Assembly: GCF_039523035.1 (NCBI RefSeq)
Contig: NZ_BAAAEN010000009.1
Coordinates: forward strand, 1 to 64,000
Direction of reading: 5' to 3'
DNA from: Pigmentiphaga daeguensis
GTDB lineage: Bacteria; Pseudomonadota; Gammaproteobacteria; Burkholderiales; Burkholderiaceae_B
DNA length: 64,000 nt
Below the pieces are notes generated by a model. That model made no database searches and had not been told where the DNA came from. It was given only the letters and a program-made list of their open reading frames with translations. Numbering within the stretch: position 1 is the stretch's first letter; the number at the start of each line of letters is the position of its first letter. Both the position numbers and the translations under genes were made by a program. Shown here in pieces: positions 14,552 through 23,947 of the stretch.

Positions 14552-17517
14552 CGATGGCGACGTCTCCCGCCTCCATCCTGGAGTGGCTGCGCAAGCATGC
14601 CTCTCCAGGTTCGCATTTGCGCCTGGACTCCAGGGCAGTGCAGGTGGGCGACATCTTCCTGGCCTACGCGGGCGCCCGCAGCGACGGCCGCGACTTCATC
14701 GGCCAGGCGCTCGAGCGTGGCGCGAGCGCGGTGGTGTTCGAGGACACCGCGGCCGACCGCACGGCCGCGCTCAAGCGGGACCTGGCCGAACGCGGTATTC
14801 CGGCGCTGCCGGCGGCGGGCCTGAAGGCCGCGCTGGGTGTCGTCGCGTCCGGCTGGTACGGCGATCCTTCGCGCGACATGAAGGTGATCGCCGTCACCGG
14901 GACCAACGGCAAGACCTCGTGCACGCAGTGGATCGCGCGCGCGCTGACCGACGGCGGCATGCCCTGCGGCGTGATCGGCACGCTGGGCATCCAGATCCCC
15001 GGACCGGACGGCGGCTCGCGCGCGCTGGCCACCGGCCTGACCACGCCCGACGCCGTGGCCCTGCACCGCGCCCTGGCCGACATGCGGCGCGATGGCGTCG
15101 CGGCGGTCGCGATCGAGGCGTCGTCCATCGGCATCGCCGAAGGACGGCTGGACGGGCTGCACGTGGACATCGCCGCCTTCACCAACCTGACCCGCGACCA
15201 TCTGGACTACCACCCGGACATGGCCGCCTACGAGGCCGAAAAGGCGAGGCTGTTCTCGTGGCCGGGCGTGGCCGCGGCGGTCGTGAACCAGGACGACGAG
15301 GCCGGCCGGCGGCTGTTAGCCTCGCTCCAGGCCAGCGGCCGGTCCGTGGCGCTGACCGCCTATACGCTGGAACCGGCGCAAGCCGGTGATGCGGCGCCCC
15401 GGGTGCTGCGCGCCTCCGACCTGCATGCCACCGGCAGCGGAATGGTCTTCACCTTGAACTGGCAAGCCCACGCGGTGCAGATCGCCACGCCGCTGCTGGG
15501 CGAGCACAACGTCTCGAACCTGCTGGCGATGGCGGGCGTGCTGCTCGAGCTCGGATGGAGCGTGCAGCGCGTGTCGTCCGCGCTGGCGTCCGCCCAGGCG
15601 GCGGCCGGCCGGCTGCAGGCGGTGTCGGCGCCGGGCCGCGCCCCGGGCGAGGGCGGGCCGCTGGTCGTGGTGGACTACGCGCACACGCCGGACGCCCTGG
15701 CGCGTGCGCTCGACGCTCTCGTGCCGGTGGCCCGGACGCGCGGCGGCCGGCGGATATGTGTATTCGGTTGCGGCGGCGACCGCGATCCCGGCAAGCGGCC
15801 GCAGATGGCCCAGGTGGCGTGCGCCCATGCCGATCTGGTGGTGGTGACCAGCGACAATCCCCGCAGCGAGCGGCCCCAGGCCATCATCGAGCAAATCCTG
15901 GCCGGCGTGCCCGCGGGCAGCGCCGTGCGGGTCCAGCCCGACCGCGCCCTTGCCATCCGGGAAGCCGTCTTCCAGGCCGGGCCCGACGACGTCGTCCTGC
16001 TGGCGGGCAAGGGCCACGAGGCCTATCAGGAGATCGACGGCGTTCGCCATCCGTTCTCGGACGTCGAGCAGGCCGAGGCCGTCCTGGCGGCCTATCGCGC
16101 CGCGCCCACCGCCGGCGGGCTGATGACGGTGGCCGACGCGGCGCAGGCCATGCGCGGGGTCGTGCATGGCGAGGCCGGCGCCGACCGCGTGGCTTTCTCC
16201 CATGCCGGCAGCGACTCGCGCAACGTGGCCGCCGGCGAATTGTTCTTCGCCTTGAGCGGCGAGCGTTTCGATGGCCATGCCTATGTGTGCGCGGCGCACG
16301 AGGCGGGCGCGGTGGCGGCCGTGGTACAGCGTCCGGTCGATGGTGCCGGGATGCCGCAGGTCGTGGTGGCCGATACCCGCCGCGCCCTGGGCGACCTGGC
16401 GGCCGCCTGGCGCGGGCGATTCGCGATTCCGGTGGTGGGCGTGACCGGCAGCAACGGCAAGACCACCACCAAGGAAATGATCGCCGCCATCTTCGCCGCG
16501 CGCCATGGCGCCGACGGCCGGCTGGCGACTCAGGGCAACCTGAACAACGAGATCGGCGTGCCGCTCACGCTGATGCGGCTGCGCGGCACGCATCGCTGCG
16601 CCGTCATCGAGCTGGGCATGAACCATCCCGGCGAGATCGCCGAACTGTCGCGCATCGCCGCTCCCACCGTGGCGCTGGTCAACAACGCCCAGCGCGAGCA
16701 CCAGGAATTCATGCACACGGTCGAGGCGGTGGCGCGCGAGAACGGCGCCGTCATCTCGGCCCTGGCTGCCGACGGTATCGCCGTGTTTCCCGGCGACGAT
16801 CCCTATACCCCCGTGTGGGCCGAGCTGGCCGGCACGCGCCGCTGCCTGCGCTTCGGCCTGTCGGGCGAGGTCGAGGTCTCTGCCGCGAACCTGCGGCTGG
16901 ATGCCTTCGAGACCCGCTTCCAGCTGCGCACGCCCGGCGGCCAGGCCGAGGTCGCGCTGGCCGCGGCCGGCCTGCACAACGTGCGCAACGCGCTGGCCGC
17001 CGCCGCGTGCGCGCTGGCGGCGGGCATGGAACTGGACGTCATCGCCCGCGGCCTGGCCGAGTTCGCGCCGGTCAAGGGCCGCATGCAGCGGCACCGCCTG
17101 CAAAGCGGGGCACTGCTGATCGACGACACCTACAACGCCAACCCCGACTCGGTGCGCGCCGCGATCGACGTGCTGGCCACGTTGCCTCAGCCGCGGGTGC
17201 TGGTGCTGGGCGACATGGGCGAGGTGGGCGACCAGGGGCCGGCCATGCACGCCGAGGTCGGCGCCTATGCCCGGGAGCGCGGCATCGACGCACTGTTCGC
17301 GCTGGGCGAGGCGACGCGCGACTCGGTGCAGGCCTTCGGTGCCGGCGGCATGCATGCCGACGCGGTCGAGCAGGTGGCGCCCGCCGTGATGGCGGCCGGC
17401 CCCGCGTCGGTGTTGGTGAAGGGCTCGCGTTTCATGCGCATGGAGCGGGTGGTGCAGGCGTTGCAGGCCGGCCCCCCGTCGGATCATTCTTCTATTGGTA
17501 ATAAGCATGCTGCTTGA
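14548..17517 (+). CDS. murE/murF: Bifunctional MurE-MurF fusion ligase
   Basis: A single 989-residue polypeptide joins two Mur ligases. Residues 1-525 are MurE (UDP-MurNAc-L-Ala-D-Glu:meso-diaminopimelate ligase), with the ATP loop VTGTNGKTSCTQW and the DNPR motif (VTSDNPRSERP) typical of diaminopimelate- rather than lysine-adding enzymes. Residues from about 526 (MTVADAAQAMRG) are MurF (D-Ala-D-Ala adding), with VTGSNGKTTTKEM and LIDDTYNANPDS. There is no stop codon and no spacer between them; the join is an Ala/Gly-rich linker near residue 515-525. The GTG at 14548 overlaps ftsI and has GGAGG 7 bases upstream, which is better than the ATG at 14554. The fusion is known in Bordetella pertussis, and it places two successive cytoplasmic steps in one chain. 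Confidence 0.95.
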   Translation: MTMATSPASILEWLRKHASPGSHLRLDSRAVQVGDIFLAYAGARSDGRDFIGQALERGASAVVFEDTAADRTAALKRDLAERGIPALPAAGLKAALGVVASGWYGDPSRDMKVIAVTGTNGKTSCTQWIARALTDGGMPCGVIGTLGIQIPGPDGGSRALATGLTTPDAVALHRALADMRRDGVAAVAIEASSIGIAEGRLDGLHVDIAAFTNLTRDHLDYHPDMAAYEAEKARLFSWPGVAAAVVNQDDEAGRRLLASLQASGRSVALTAYTLEPAQAGDAAPRVLRASDLHATGSGMVFTLNWQAHAVQIATPLLGEHNVSNLLAMAGVLLELGWSVQRVSSALASAQAAAGRLQAVSAPGRAPGEGGPLVVVDYAHTPDALARALDALVPVARTRGGRRICVFGCGGDRDPGKRPQMAQVACAHADLVVVTSDNPRSERPQAIIEQILAGVPAGSAVRVQPDRALAIREAVFQAGPDDVVLLAGKGHEAYQEIDGVRHPFSDVEQAEAVLAAYRAAPTAGGLMTVADAAQAMRGVVHGEAGADRVAFSHAGSDSRNVAAGELFFALSGERFDGHAYVCAAHEAGAVAAVVQRPVDGAGMPQVVVADTRRALGDLAAAWRGRFAIPVVGVTGSNGKTTTKEMIAAIFAARHGADGRLATQGNLNNEIGVPLTLMRLRGTHRCAVIELGMNHPGEIAELSRIAAPTVALVNNAQREHQEFMHTVEAVARENGAVISALAADGIAVFPGDDPYTPVWAELAGTRRCLRFGLSGEVEVSAANLRLDAFETRFQLRTPGGQAEVALAAAGLHNVRNALAAAACALAAGMELDVIARGLAEFAPVKGRMQRHRLQSGALLIDDTYNANPDSVRAAIDVLATLPQPRVLVLGDMGEVGDQGPAMHAEVGAYARERGIDALFALGEATRDSVQAFGAGGMHADAVEQVAPAVMAAGPASVLVKGSRFMRMERVVQALQAGPPSDHSSIGNKHAA

Positions 17518-18676
17518 ACTGGCCCAGTGGTTGTCCGAGGATTACCGGGCTTTCTCGGTGTTCAGCTACATCACGTTGCGCGCGGTGCTCGCGTGCGCGA
17601 CGTCGCTGCTCATCGGCCTGATGGCGGGCCCCTGGGTGATACGCAAGCTCACCGCGCTCAAGATCGGCCAGGCCGTCCGCACCTACGGCCCCGAAACCCA
17701 CCTGATCAAGAGCGGCACGCCCACCATGGGCGGCGCGCTGATCCTGATCTCCATCGGCGTCTCGACGCTGCTGTGGGCCGACTGGAGCAACCGCTTCGTC
17801 TGGGTCGTGCTGCTGGTCACCTTCGGCTTCGGCTGGATCGGCTGGTCGGACGACTACCGCAAGGTCGTGCGCCGGGATCCGGAAGGCATGCCGGCGCGCG
17901 AGAAGTTCTTCTGGCAGACGCTGATCGGTCTGGTCGCGTCGGTGTACCTGGCCTTCGCCATTTCGGCGCCGGATGCCGGCGGCACCTGGTCGCTGTTCGT
18001 CGACTGGATCTCGGGCGGATTCGGCTACCACCTGCCGCCGCGCGCCGACCTGATCGTGCCGTTCTTCAAGAGCGTGAGCTATCCGCTGGGCGTGATCGGC
18101 TTCATCGCGCTGACCTGGGCGGTGATCGTGGGCAGCAGCAATGCGGTCAACCTGACCGACGGACTGGACGGCCTGGCCATCATGCCCACGGTGCTGGTGG
18201 GCACCGCGCTGGGCGTGTTCGCCTACGTCGTGGGCCGCGTCGACTATTCCCGCTACCTGCTGTTTCCGTACATCCCGGGCGCATCCGAACTGATGGTGAT
18301 CTGCGCCGCGCTGGGGGGCGCGGGGCTGGCCTTCCTGTGGTTCAACGCCTATCCGGCCCAGGTCTTCATGGGTGACGTCGGCGCGCTGGCGCTGGGCGGC
18401 GCGCTGGGCACCATGGCCGTGATCGTGCGGCAGGAGATCGTGCTCTTCATCATGGGCGGGGTGTTCGTGGTCGAGACGCTGTCGGTCATCCTGCAGGTGA
18501 GCTGGTTCAAGTACACCAAGAAACGCTACGGCCAGGGCCGGCGGATATTCAAGATGGCGCCGCTGCACCATCACTTCGAGGTCAGCGGCTGGAAGGAAAC
18601 CCAGGTCGTCGTCCGGTTCTGGATCATCACCATGATGCTGGTGCTGATCGGACTGGCGACGTTGAAGTTGCGTTGA
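17507..18676 (+). CDS. mraY: Phospho-MurNAc-pentapeptide transferase MraY
   Basis: A 389-residue polytopic membrane enzyme that moves phospho-MurNAc-pentapeptide onto undecaprenyl phosphate to give lipid I. Conserved MraY blocks are visible: KSGTPTMGGALIL near residue 70, the catalytic Asp pair region GWSDDYRK, SSNAVNLTDGLDGLA, GDVGALALGGALG and APLHHHFEVSGWKE near the C-terminus. The ATG at 17507 gives MLLELAQWLSEDY and overlaps the end of murEF by 11 bases. About ten hydrophobic spans agree with the family. Confidence 0.96.
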   Translation: MLLELAQWLSEDYRAFSVFSYITLRAVLACATSLLIGLMAGPWVIRKLTALKIGQAVRTYGPETHLIKSGTPTMGGALILISIGVSTLLWADWSNRFVWVVLLVTFGFGWIGWSDDYRKVVRRDPEGMPAREKFFWQTLIGLVASVYLAFAISAPDAGGTWSLFVDWISGGFGYHLPPRADLIVPFFKSVSYPLGVIGFIALTWAVIVGSSNAVNLTDGLDGLAIMPTVLVGTALGVFAYVVGRVDYSRYLLFPYIPGASELMVICAALGGAGLAFLWFNAYPAQVFMGDVGALALGGALGTMAVIVRQEIVLFIMGGVFVVETLSVILQVSWFKYTKKRYGQGRRIFKMAPLHHHFEVSGWKETQVVVRFWIITMMLVLIGLATLKLR

Positions 18677-18679
18677 ACC

Positions 18680-20239
18680 GTGTCGGACGAATCGCTGAAC
18701 ATGCAAACCCCCGTTGAAACCGCCGCGCAAGCGCCGTTCACCCTGGTCCTGGGCCTGGGCGAATCGGGCGCGGCCGCCGTGCGCTGGTGCGCGCGGGCGG
18801 GCGGGGGCCTGCGCGTGGCCGACTCGCGCGCCGAGCCGGCGGGTTTGCAGGCCCTGCGGGAAGCCGCGCCGCACGCCGAGTTCCGGCTGGGCGCGGGCGC
18901 CATGCGGGACAACGGCGGCGTGAGCGTCTTCGATCCCGCCCTGCTCGAAGGCGTCGAGCGCGTCGTCATCAGCCCGGGCCTGCCGCCGCACGCGGCGCCC
19001 GCGGGCGACCTGGTCGGCGCCGCCCGCGAACGCGGGATCCCGGTCATCGGCGAGATCGAGCTGTTCGCGCTGGCCCTGGCCGAGCTGGCCGTCTCCAGGT
19101 CGTACGCGCCGCGCGTGCTGGCGGTGACCGGCACCAACGGCAAGACGACCGTCTGCGCACTGACGGGCCATCTGGTCGAGGCCGCCGGCCGTACCGTGGC
19201 GGTGGCCGGCAACATCAGCCCGGCCGCGCTGACCGCGCTGATGGCCGCGCTGGACGAGGACCGCCTGCCAGACGTCTGGGTGCTGGAACTGTCGAGCTTC
19301 CAGCTGGAAACCACGCACAGCCTGCGGCCCGACGCGGGCGCGGTGCTGAACCTGACCCAGGACCACCTGGACTGGCACGGCGACATGCGCGCCTATGGCG
19401 CCGCCAAGGCCCGGCTGCTCGCGGCCTCGTCGGTAGCCGTGGTCAATCGCGACGATGCCCAGGTGGCGGCCATGGTCGAGCGGCTGGACGCGGAGCACGT
19501 GCGCAGTTTCGGACGCGAGGCACCGGTGGCCACGGGCGACCTGGGGCTGGACCACAGCCATGGCGTGGCCTGGCTGGCCGAGGCGGCGGCCGAGGATTTC
19601 GACGCGCCGCCGCCCAAGCGCAAGAAGGGCGAGGTCGTGACCCGTCCCGATGGACGGGTGAACCGGCTGATGCCGGTCGACGCGCTGCTGATCCGGGGCC
19701 TGCACAACGCCCTGAACGTCCAGGCGGCGCTCCTGCTGGCGCGCAGCCTGGGGCTGCCGTGGGCGCCGCTGCTGCGCGCGGTGCGCGAATACCGGGGCGA
19801 GCCGCATCGCGTCGAGTTCGTGCGCGGCATCGCCGGCGTCGATTTCATCGACGACAGCAAGGGCACCAACGTGGGCGCGACCGTCGCCGCGCTGGAGGGA
19901 CTGGGCCAGCGCAGCGTGCTGATCGCCGGCGGCGTCGGCAAGGGCCAGGATTTCTCGCCGCTGGCCCGCGCCGTGGCCTTGCATGCGCGCGCCGTGGTCC
20001 TGATCGGCCGCGACGGGCCGCTGATCGCCGAGGCGCTGAAGGACACCGGCGTGCCGCTGGCCACCGGCCAGGACCTGGACGCCGCCGTGCGCACCGCCCT
20101 GGACCTGGCGCAACCGGGCGATGCCGTGCTGCTGTCGCCGGCCTGCGCCAGCTTCGACATGTTCCGCGACTACAAGCACCGCGCCGACCGGTTCGTCGAT
20201 GCCGTGCAGACGTTAGCTGCCGACCGGGGGGAGGTGTAG
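18680..20239 (+). CDS. murD: UDP-MurNAc-L-alanine:D-glutamate ligase MurD
   Basis: A Mur ligase that adds D-Glu to UDP-MurNAc-L-Ala in the cytoplasm. The N-terminal Rossmann domain begins LVLGLGESGAA, the ATP loop is VTGTNGKTTVCAL, and FIDDSKGTNVGAT and LLSPACASFDMFRDY mark the C-terminal domain. At 519 residues it is longer than E. coli MurD (438). Most of the extra length is an insert at about residues 300-330, rich in Pro and Lys (DAPPPKRKKGE), in the central domain. The GTG start at 18680 is 3 bases after mraY; an ATG at 18701 is an alternative that removes seven residues. Confidence 0.94.
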   Translation: MSDESLNMQTPVETAAQAPFTLVLGLGESGAAAVRWCARAGGGLRVADSRAEPAGLQALREAAPHAEFRLGAGAMRDNGGVSVFDPALLEGVERVVISPGLPPHAAPAGDLVGAARERGIPVIGEIELFALALAELAVSRSYAPRVLAVTGTNGKTTVCALTGHLVEAAGRTVAVAGNISPAALTALMAALDEDRLPDVWVLELSSFQLETTHSLRPDAGAVLNLTQDHLDWHGDMRAYGAAKARLLAASSVAVVNRDDAQVAAMVERLDAEHVRSFGREAPVATGDLGLDHSHGVAWLAEAAAEDFDAPPPKRKKGEVVTRPDGRVNRLMPVDALLIRGLHNALNVQAALLLARSLGLPWAPLLRAVREYRGEPHRVEFVRGIAGVDFIDDSKGTNVGATVAALEGLGQRSVLIAGGVGKGQDFSPLARAVALHARAVVLIGRDGPLIAEALKDTGVPLATGQDLDAAVRTALDLAQPGDAVLLSPACASFDMFRDYKHRADRFVDAVQTLAADRGEV

Positions 20240-20243
20240 CCCG

Positions 20244-21437
20244 ATGAGCCTGTTCGCCGAACTCACCGGTAGCGTCAACGCCGTGCGGCCCAGCCGCACG
20301 CGGATGCTGAACTACGACGCCGCGCTGGTCACCTCGGCCCTGGCGCTGCTGCTGCTCGGGCTGGTCATGGTGTATTCCGCGTCGGTCACGCTGTCCGACT
20401 CGCCCAAGTTCGCTAATTACGGCAACTACTATTTCCTGGTCCGCCACGCGCTGTACCTGACACTGGGCGTGGTGGTGGCCGCCGCCACGTTCACGATCCG
20501 CATGGACGTGTGGCAGAAATTCTCGATGCCGGTGTTCGGCGTGGCCCTGTTCCTGCTCGTGGCGGTGCTGATTCCCGGCATCGGCAAGGAAGTGAACGGC
20601 TCGCACCGCTGGCTGCCGCTGGGCTTCGTCAACTTCCAGCCCTCCGAGCTGATGAAGCTGGCCGTGCTGATCTACGCCGCCGACTACACCGTGCGCAAGC
20701 AGGCCTACATGCAGAACTTCGTGCGCGGCTTCCTGCCCATGGCCTGCGCGATGGCGGCCACGGGTCTCTTGCTGCTGCTCGAACCCGACCTGGGCGCCTT
20801 CGTGGTCATCGTCGCGATCTCGATGGGCATCCTGTTCCTGGGCGGCATCAACGGCAAGCTGTTCGGCGGCCTAACCGCCGTGCTGGTGTCGACCTTCCTG
20901 CTGCTGATCTGGGCCGCGCCCTGGCGGCGCGAGCGGCTGTTCGCCTACCTGGATCCCTGGACCGAGGCCAACGCGCTGGGCAAGGCCTACCAGTTGTCGC
21001 ATTCGCTGATCGCCTTCGGCCGCGGCGAATGGTTCGGCGTGGGCCTGGGCGCCAGCGTGGAAAAACTGCACTACCTGCCGGAGGCGCACACCGACTTCCT
21101 GCTGGCCGTGATCGGCGAAGAACTCGGGTTCGTCGGGGTGCTGGTCGTGATCACGCTGTTCTTCGTGATCGTGCGCCGGGGCTTCGAGATCGGCCGCCAG
21201 GCCATCGCCATGGACCGCGTGTTCAGCGGTCTCGTCGCCAAAGGCGTGGTCCTGTGGATAGGCGTGCAGGCGCTGATCAACATGGGCGTGAACCTGGGCC
21301 TCTTGCCAACCAAGGGGCTGACGCTGCCCTTCATGAGTTTCGGCGGCTCGGGCATCATCGCCAACATGGCGGCGCTGGCCGTGCTGATGCGGGTGGACTA
21401 CGAGAACCGCATCCTGATGCGCGGAGGGCGGCTATGA
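20244..21437 (+). CDS. ftsW: Septal peptidoglycan polymerase FtsW
   Basis: A 397-residue SEDS-family membrane protein that polymerises glycan strands from lipid II at the septum with FtsI. About ten transmembrane spans are seen. Signature loops include KEVNGSHRWLPLGFVNFQPSELMKL, LLLEPDLGAFVV, LPEAHTDFLLAVIGEELGFVG (with the catalytic-region Asp) and NMGVNLGLLPTKGLTLPFMSFGGSG. The first 30 residues are a cytoplasmic tail. The stop overlaps murG by 4 bases. Confidence 0.95.
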   Translation: MSLFAELTGSVNAVRPSRTRMLNYDAALVTSALALLLLGLVMVYSASVTLSDSPKFANYGNYYFLVRHALYLTLGVVVAAATFTIRMDVWQKFSMPVFGVALFLLVAVLIPGIGKEVNGSHRWLPLGFVNFQPSELMKLAVLIYAADYTVRKQAYMQNFVRGFLPMACAMAATGLLLLLEPDLGAFVVIVAISMGILFLGGINGKLFGGLTAVLVSTFLLLIWAAPWRRERLFAYLDPWTEANALGKAYQLSHSLIAFGRGEWFGVGLGASVEKLHYLPEAHTDFLLAVIGEELGFVGVLVVITLFFVIVRRGFEIGRQAIAMDRVFSGLVAKGVVLWIGVQALINMGVNLGLLPTKGLTLPFMSFGGSGIIANMAALAVLMRVDYENRILMRGGRL

Positions 21438-22501
21438 ACGCGCCGCGCACGCTGATGGTCATGGCCGGCGGCACCGGCGGCCACATCATGCCGGGACTGG
21501 CGGTGGCCGGCGCGCTGCGCGCGCGCGGCTGGAACGTGGTGTGGATGGGCAATCCGGACGCCATGGAAGGCCGGCTCGTGCCGCCCCAGGGCATCCCGAT
21601 GGCGCCCGTGCGTTTTTCCGGCGTGCGGGGCAAGGGCCTGGCCACGCTGCTCAAGCTGCCGTTCACGCTGGCCCGCGCCGCGGCGCAGGCCCTGTCGGCG
21701 TTGCGCCGCTACCGTCCCGATGTGGTGCTCGGCATGGGCGGCTACGTGGCGCTGCCGGGTGGATTGATGGCGAGGCTGCGGGGCACGCCGCTGGTCGTGC
21801 ACGAACAGAATTCGGTGGCCGGCATGACCAACCGGGTGCTGGCGCGCTGGGCCAGCAAGGTGCTGACCGCTTTTCCCGGAGCCTTGCCCGGCGAGCTGAC
21901 CGGCAATCCCGTGCGGCCCGAGGTGGCCGCCGTGGCTCCGCCGGCCGAGCGCTTCGCCGGCCACGCCGGTCCGCTGCGCCTGCTGGTCGTGGGCGGCAGC
22001 CTGGGGGCGCAGGCGCTCAACGGCACCGTGCCCGCCGCCCTGGCGATGCTGCCGGCGGACGCGCGTCCGCAGGTGGTGCACCAGGCGGGCGAAAAGCACA
22101 TCGAGGAATTGCGCACGGCGTATGCCCGGGCGGGAGTGGACGCCGACTGCCGCGCGTTCATCGCCGACATGGCATCCGCCTATGCCGAGGCCGACCTGGT
22201 CATCTGCCGCTCCGGCGCGATGACGGTGGCCGAGGTATGCGCGGCGGGCGTGGCGGCCCTGTTCGTGCCGTTCCCGCACGCGGTGGACGACCACCAGACC
22301 ACCAATGCCAGATATCTGAGCGATGCGCAGGCCGGATGGCTGCAGCCGCAATCGGCCCTGACGGCCGAGTGGCTGGCCGACTGGCTGCGCCAACGCACAC
22401 GGGCCGAACTGGCCGAAACCGCGACCCGCGCGCGAGCGCTGGCGCATCCGCTCGCCACCGAGCGGATCGCCGACATCTGCGAGGCGGCGGCGCGACGCTG
22501 A
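21434..22501 (+). CDS. murG: Lipid II synthase MurG
   Basis: A 355-residue GT-B glycosyltransferase that adds GlcNAc from UDP-GlcNAc to lipid I at the inner face of the membrane. The N-terminal glycine loop is MAGGTGGHIMPGLAVA, the acceptor-side GMGGYVALPGG, then VHEQNSVAGMTNRVLAR. The donor site includes VVGGSLGAQALN and ICRSGAMTVAEVCAAGV. The ATG at 21434 overlaps ftsW. In B. pertussis MurG has been described as a scaffold for the other Mur enzymes. Confidence 0.95.
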   Translation: MNAPRTLMVMAGGTGGHIMPGLAVAGALRARGWNVVWMGNPDAMEGRLVPPQGIPMAPVRFSGVRGKGLATLLKLPFTLARAAAQALSALRRYRPDVVLGMGGYVALPGGLMARLRGTPLVVHEQNSVAGMTNRVLARWASKVLTAFPGALPGELTGNPVRPEVAAVAPPAERFAGHAGPLRLLVVGGSLGAQALNGTVPAALAMLPADARPQVVHQAGEKHIEELRTAYARAGVDADCRAFIADMASAYAEADLVICRSGAMTVAEVCAAGVAALFVPFPHAVDDHQTTNARYLSDAQAGWLQPQSALTAEWLADWLRQRTRAELAETATRARALAHPLATERIADICEAAARR

Positions 22502-22507
22502 CACATC

Positions 22508-23947
22508 ATGAGACATCGAATCCGACACATCCATTTCGTTGGCATAGGCGGCTCCGGCATGAGCGGGATCGCCGAGGTGCTGTTGAACCTCGGCTACCGC
22601 ATCAGCGGATCCGACCTGGCCGACAACGCGACCACTCGCCGGCTGGCGGAGCTGGGCGCGCACATCACGCAGGGCCACAGCGCCGGCAACGTCGAGGGGG
22701 TGGACGCCATCGTCACCTCCACCGCGGTCGCGGGCAACAACCCGGAAGTGATCGCCGCGCGCAACAAGCGCATCCCGGTCGTGCCGCGAGCGGTCATGCT
22801 GGCCGAGCTGATGCGCCTGAAGCGCGGCATCGCGGTGGCGGGCACGCACGGCAAGACCACCACCACCAGCCTGATCGCCAGCGTCCTGGCGGCGGGCGGG
22901 CTGGATCCGACCTTCGTCATCGGCGGGCGCCTGAATTCGGCGGGAGCCAACGCCAAGCTGGGGCAGGGCGAGTTCATCGTGGTCGAGGCCGACGAATCGG
23001 ATGCCTCGTTCCTGAACCTGCTGCCGGTCATGTCGGTGATCACCAACATCGACGCCGACCACATGGATACCTACGGCCACGATTTCGCGCGGCTCAAGAG
23101 CGCATTCGTGGAATTCACGCAGCGGATGCCGTTCTACGGCACCGCGGTGCTGTGCATCGACGACGCCAACGTGCGCGAAATCCTGCCTTTCGTCTCGCGG
23201 CCGGTCACGACCTACGGCTTCGCCGCCGATGCGCAGGTGCGCGCGACCGACGTCCGCACCGACGGTCCGCGCATGTGCTTCACCGTCAGGCGGCGCGACC
23301 GGCAGGTCGAACTGCCGCCGCTGGACATCACCTTGAACCTGCCCGGCGAGCACAACGTGCGCAACGCGCTGGCGACCATCGCGGTGGCGACCGAGCTGGG
23401 CGTGCCGGACGACGCCATCCGCGAGGCCCTGGCGGCGTTCAAGGGCGTCAATCGCCGCTTCACGCAGGCGGGCGTATTCCCGGTGAAGGCCGAACACGGC
23501 GGCGGCAGCTTCACGCTGATCGACGACTACGGCCACCACCCGGTGGAAATGGCCGCCACGCTGGCGGCGGCGCGCGGCGCCTACCCGCACCAGCGCATCG
23601 TGCTGGCGTTCCAGCCCCATCGTTACACACGCACACGGGATTGCTTCGAGGATTTCGTCAAAGTGCTGGGTACGGCCGATGCCCTGCTGCTGGCCGAGGT
23701 CTACGCCGCGGGCGAACCGCCCATCGTGGCGGCGGATGGCCGCTCGCTGGCCCGCGCCGTGCGCGTGGCCGGCAAGGTCGAGCCGGTGTTCGTCGAGGAC
23801 ATCGCCGACATGCCGCAGACCATCGCGGATTTCGCGCGCGACGGCGACATCGTCATCGCGATGGGCGCCGGCTCCATCGGAAGCATGCCGGCAAGAATGG
23901 GAGCGCTGTTCGCTCCGGCATCGGATCAGGAAGGGATACCGCAATGA
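22508..23947 (+). CDS. murC: UDP-MurNAc:L-alanine ligase MurC
   Basis: A 479-residue Mur ligase that starts the stem peptide by adding L-Ala to UDP-MurNAc. The N-terminus IRHIHFVGIGGSGMSGIAEVL is the UDP-binding Rossmann loop; VAGTHGKTTTTSLIA is the ATP loop; VEADESDASFLNL and INIDADHMDTYGHD-like strings in the central domain and DDYGHHPVEMAATL in the C-terminal domain are diagnostic. Its ATG at 22508 is 6 bases after murG, and its stop overlaps ddl. Confidence 0.96.
   Translation: MRHRIRHIHFVGIGGSGMSGIAEVLLNLGYRISGSDLADNATTRRLAELGAHITQGHSAGNVEGVDAIVTSTAVAGNNPEVIAARNKRIPVVPRAVMLAELMRLKRGIAVAGTHGKTTTTSLIASVLAAGGLDPTFVIGGRLNSAGANAKLGQGEFIVVEADESDASFLNLLPVMSVITNIDADHMDTYGHDFARLKSAFVEFTQRMPFYGTAVLCIDDANVREILPFVSRPVTTYGFAADAQVRATDVRTDGPRMCFTVRRRDRQVELPPLDITLNLPGEHNVRNALATIAVATELGVPDDAIREALAAFKGVNRRFTQAGVFPVKAEHGGGSFTLIDDYGHHPVEMAATLAAARGAYPHQRIVLAFQPHRYTRTRDCFEDFVKVLGTADALLLAEVYAAGEPPIVAADGRSLARAVRVAGKVEPVFVEDIADMPQTIADFARDGDIVIAMGAGSIGSMPARMGALFAPASDQEGIPQ

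Noticed and set aside
17492..20179. A minus-strand open frame of about 895 codons opposite mraY and murD
   Set aside because: The translation is rich in Arg, Gln and His without family features; both genes on the plus strand are certain.
21398..23944. A minus-strand open frame of about 848 codons opposite murG and murC
   Set aside because: Same codon-bias effect; no ribosome binding site or recognisable domain.
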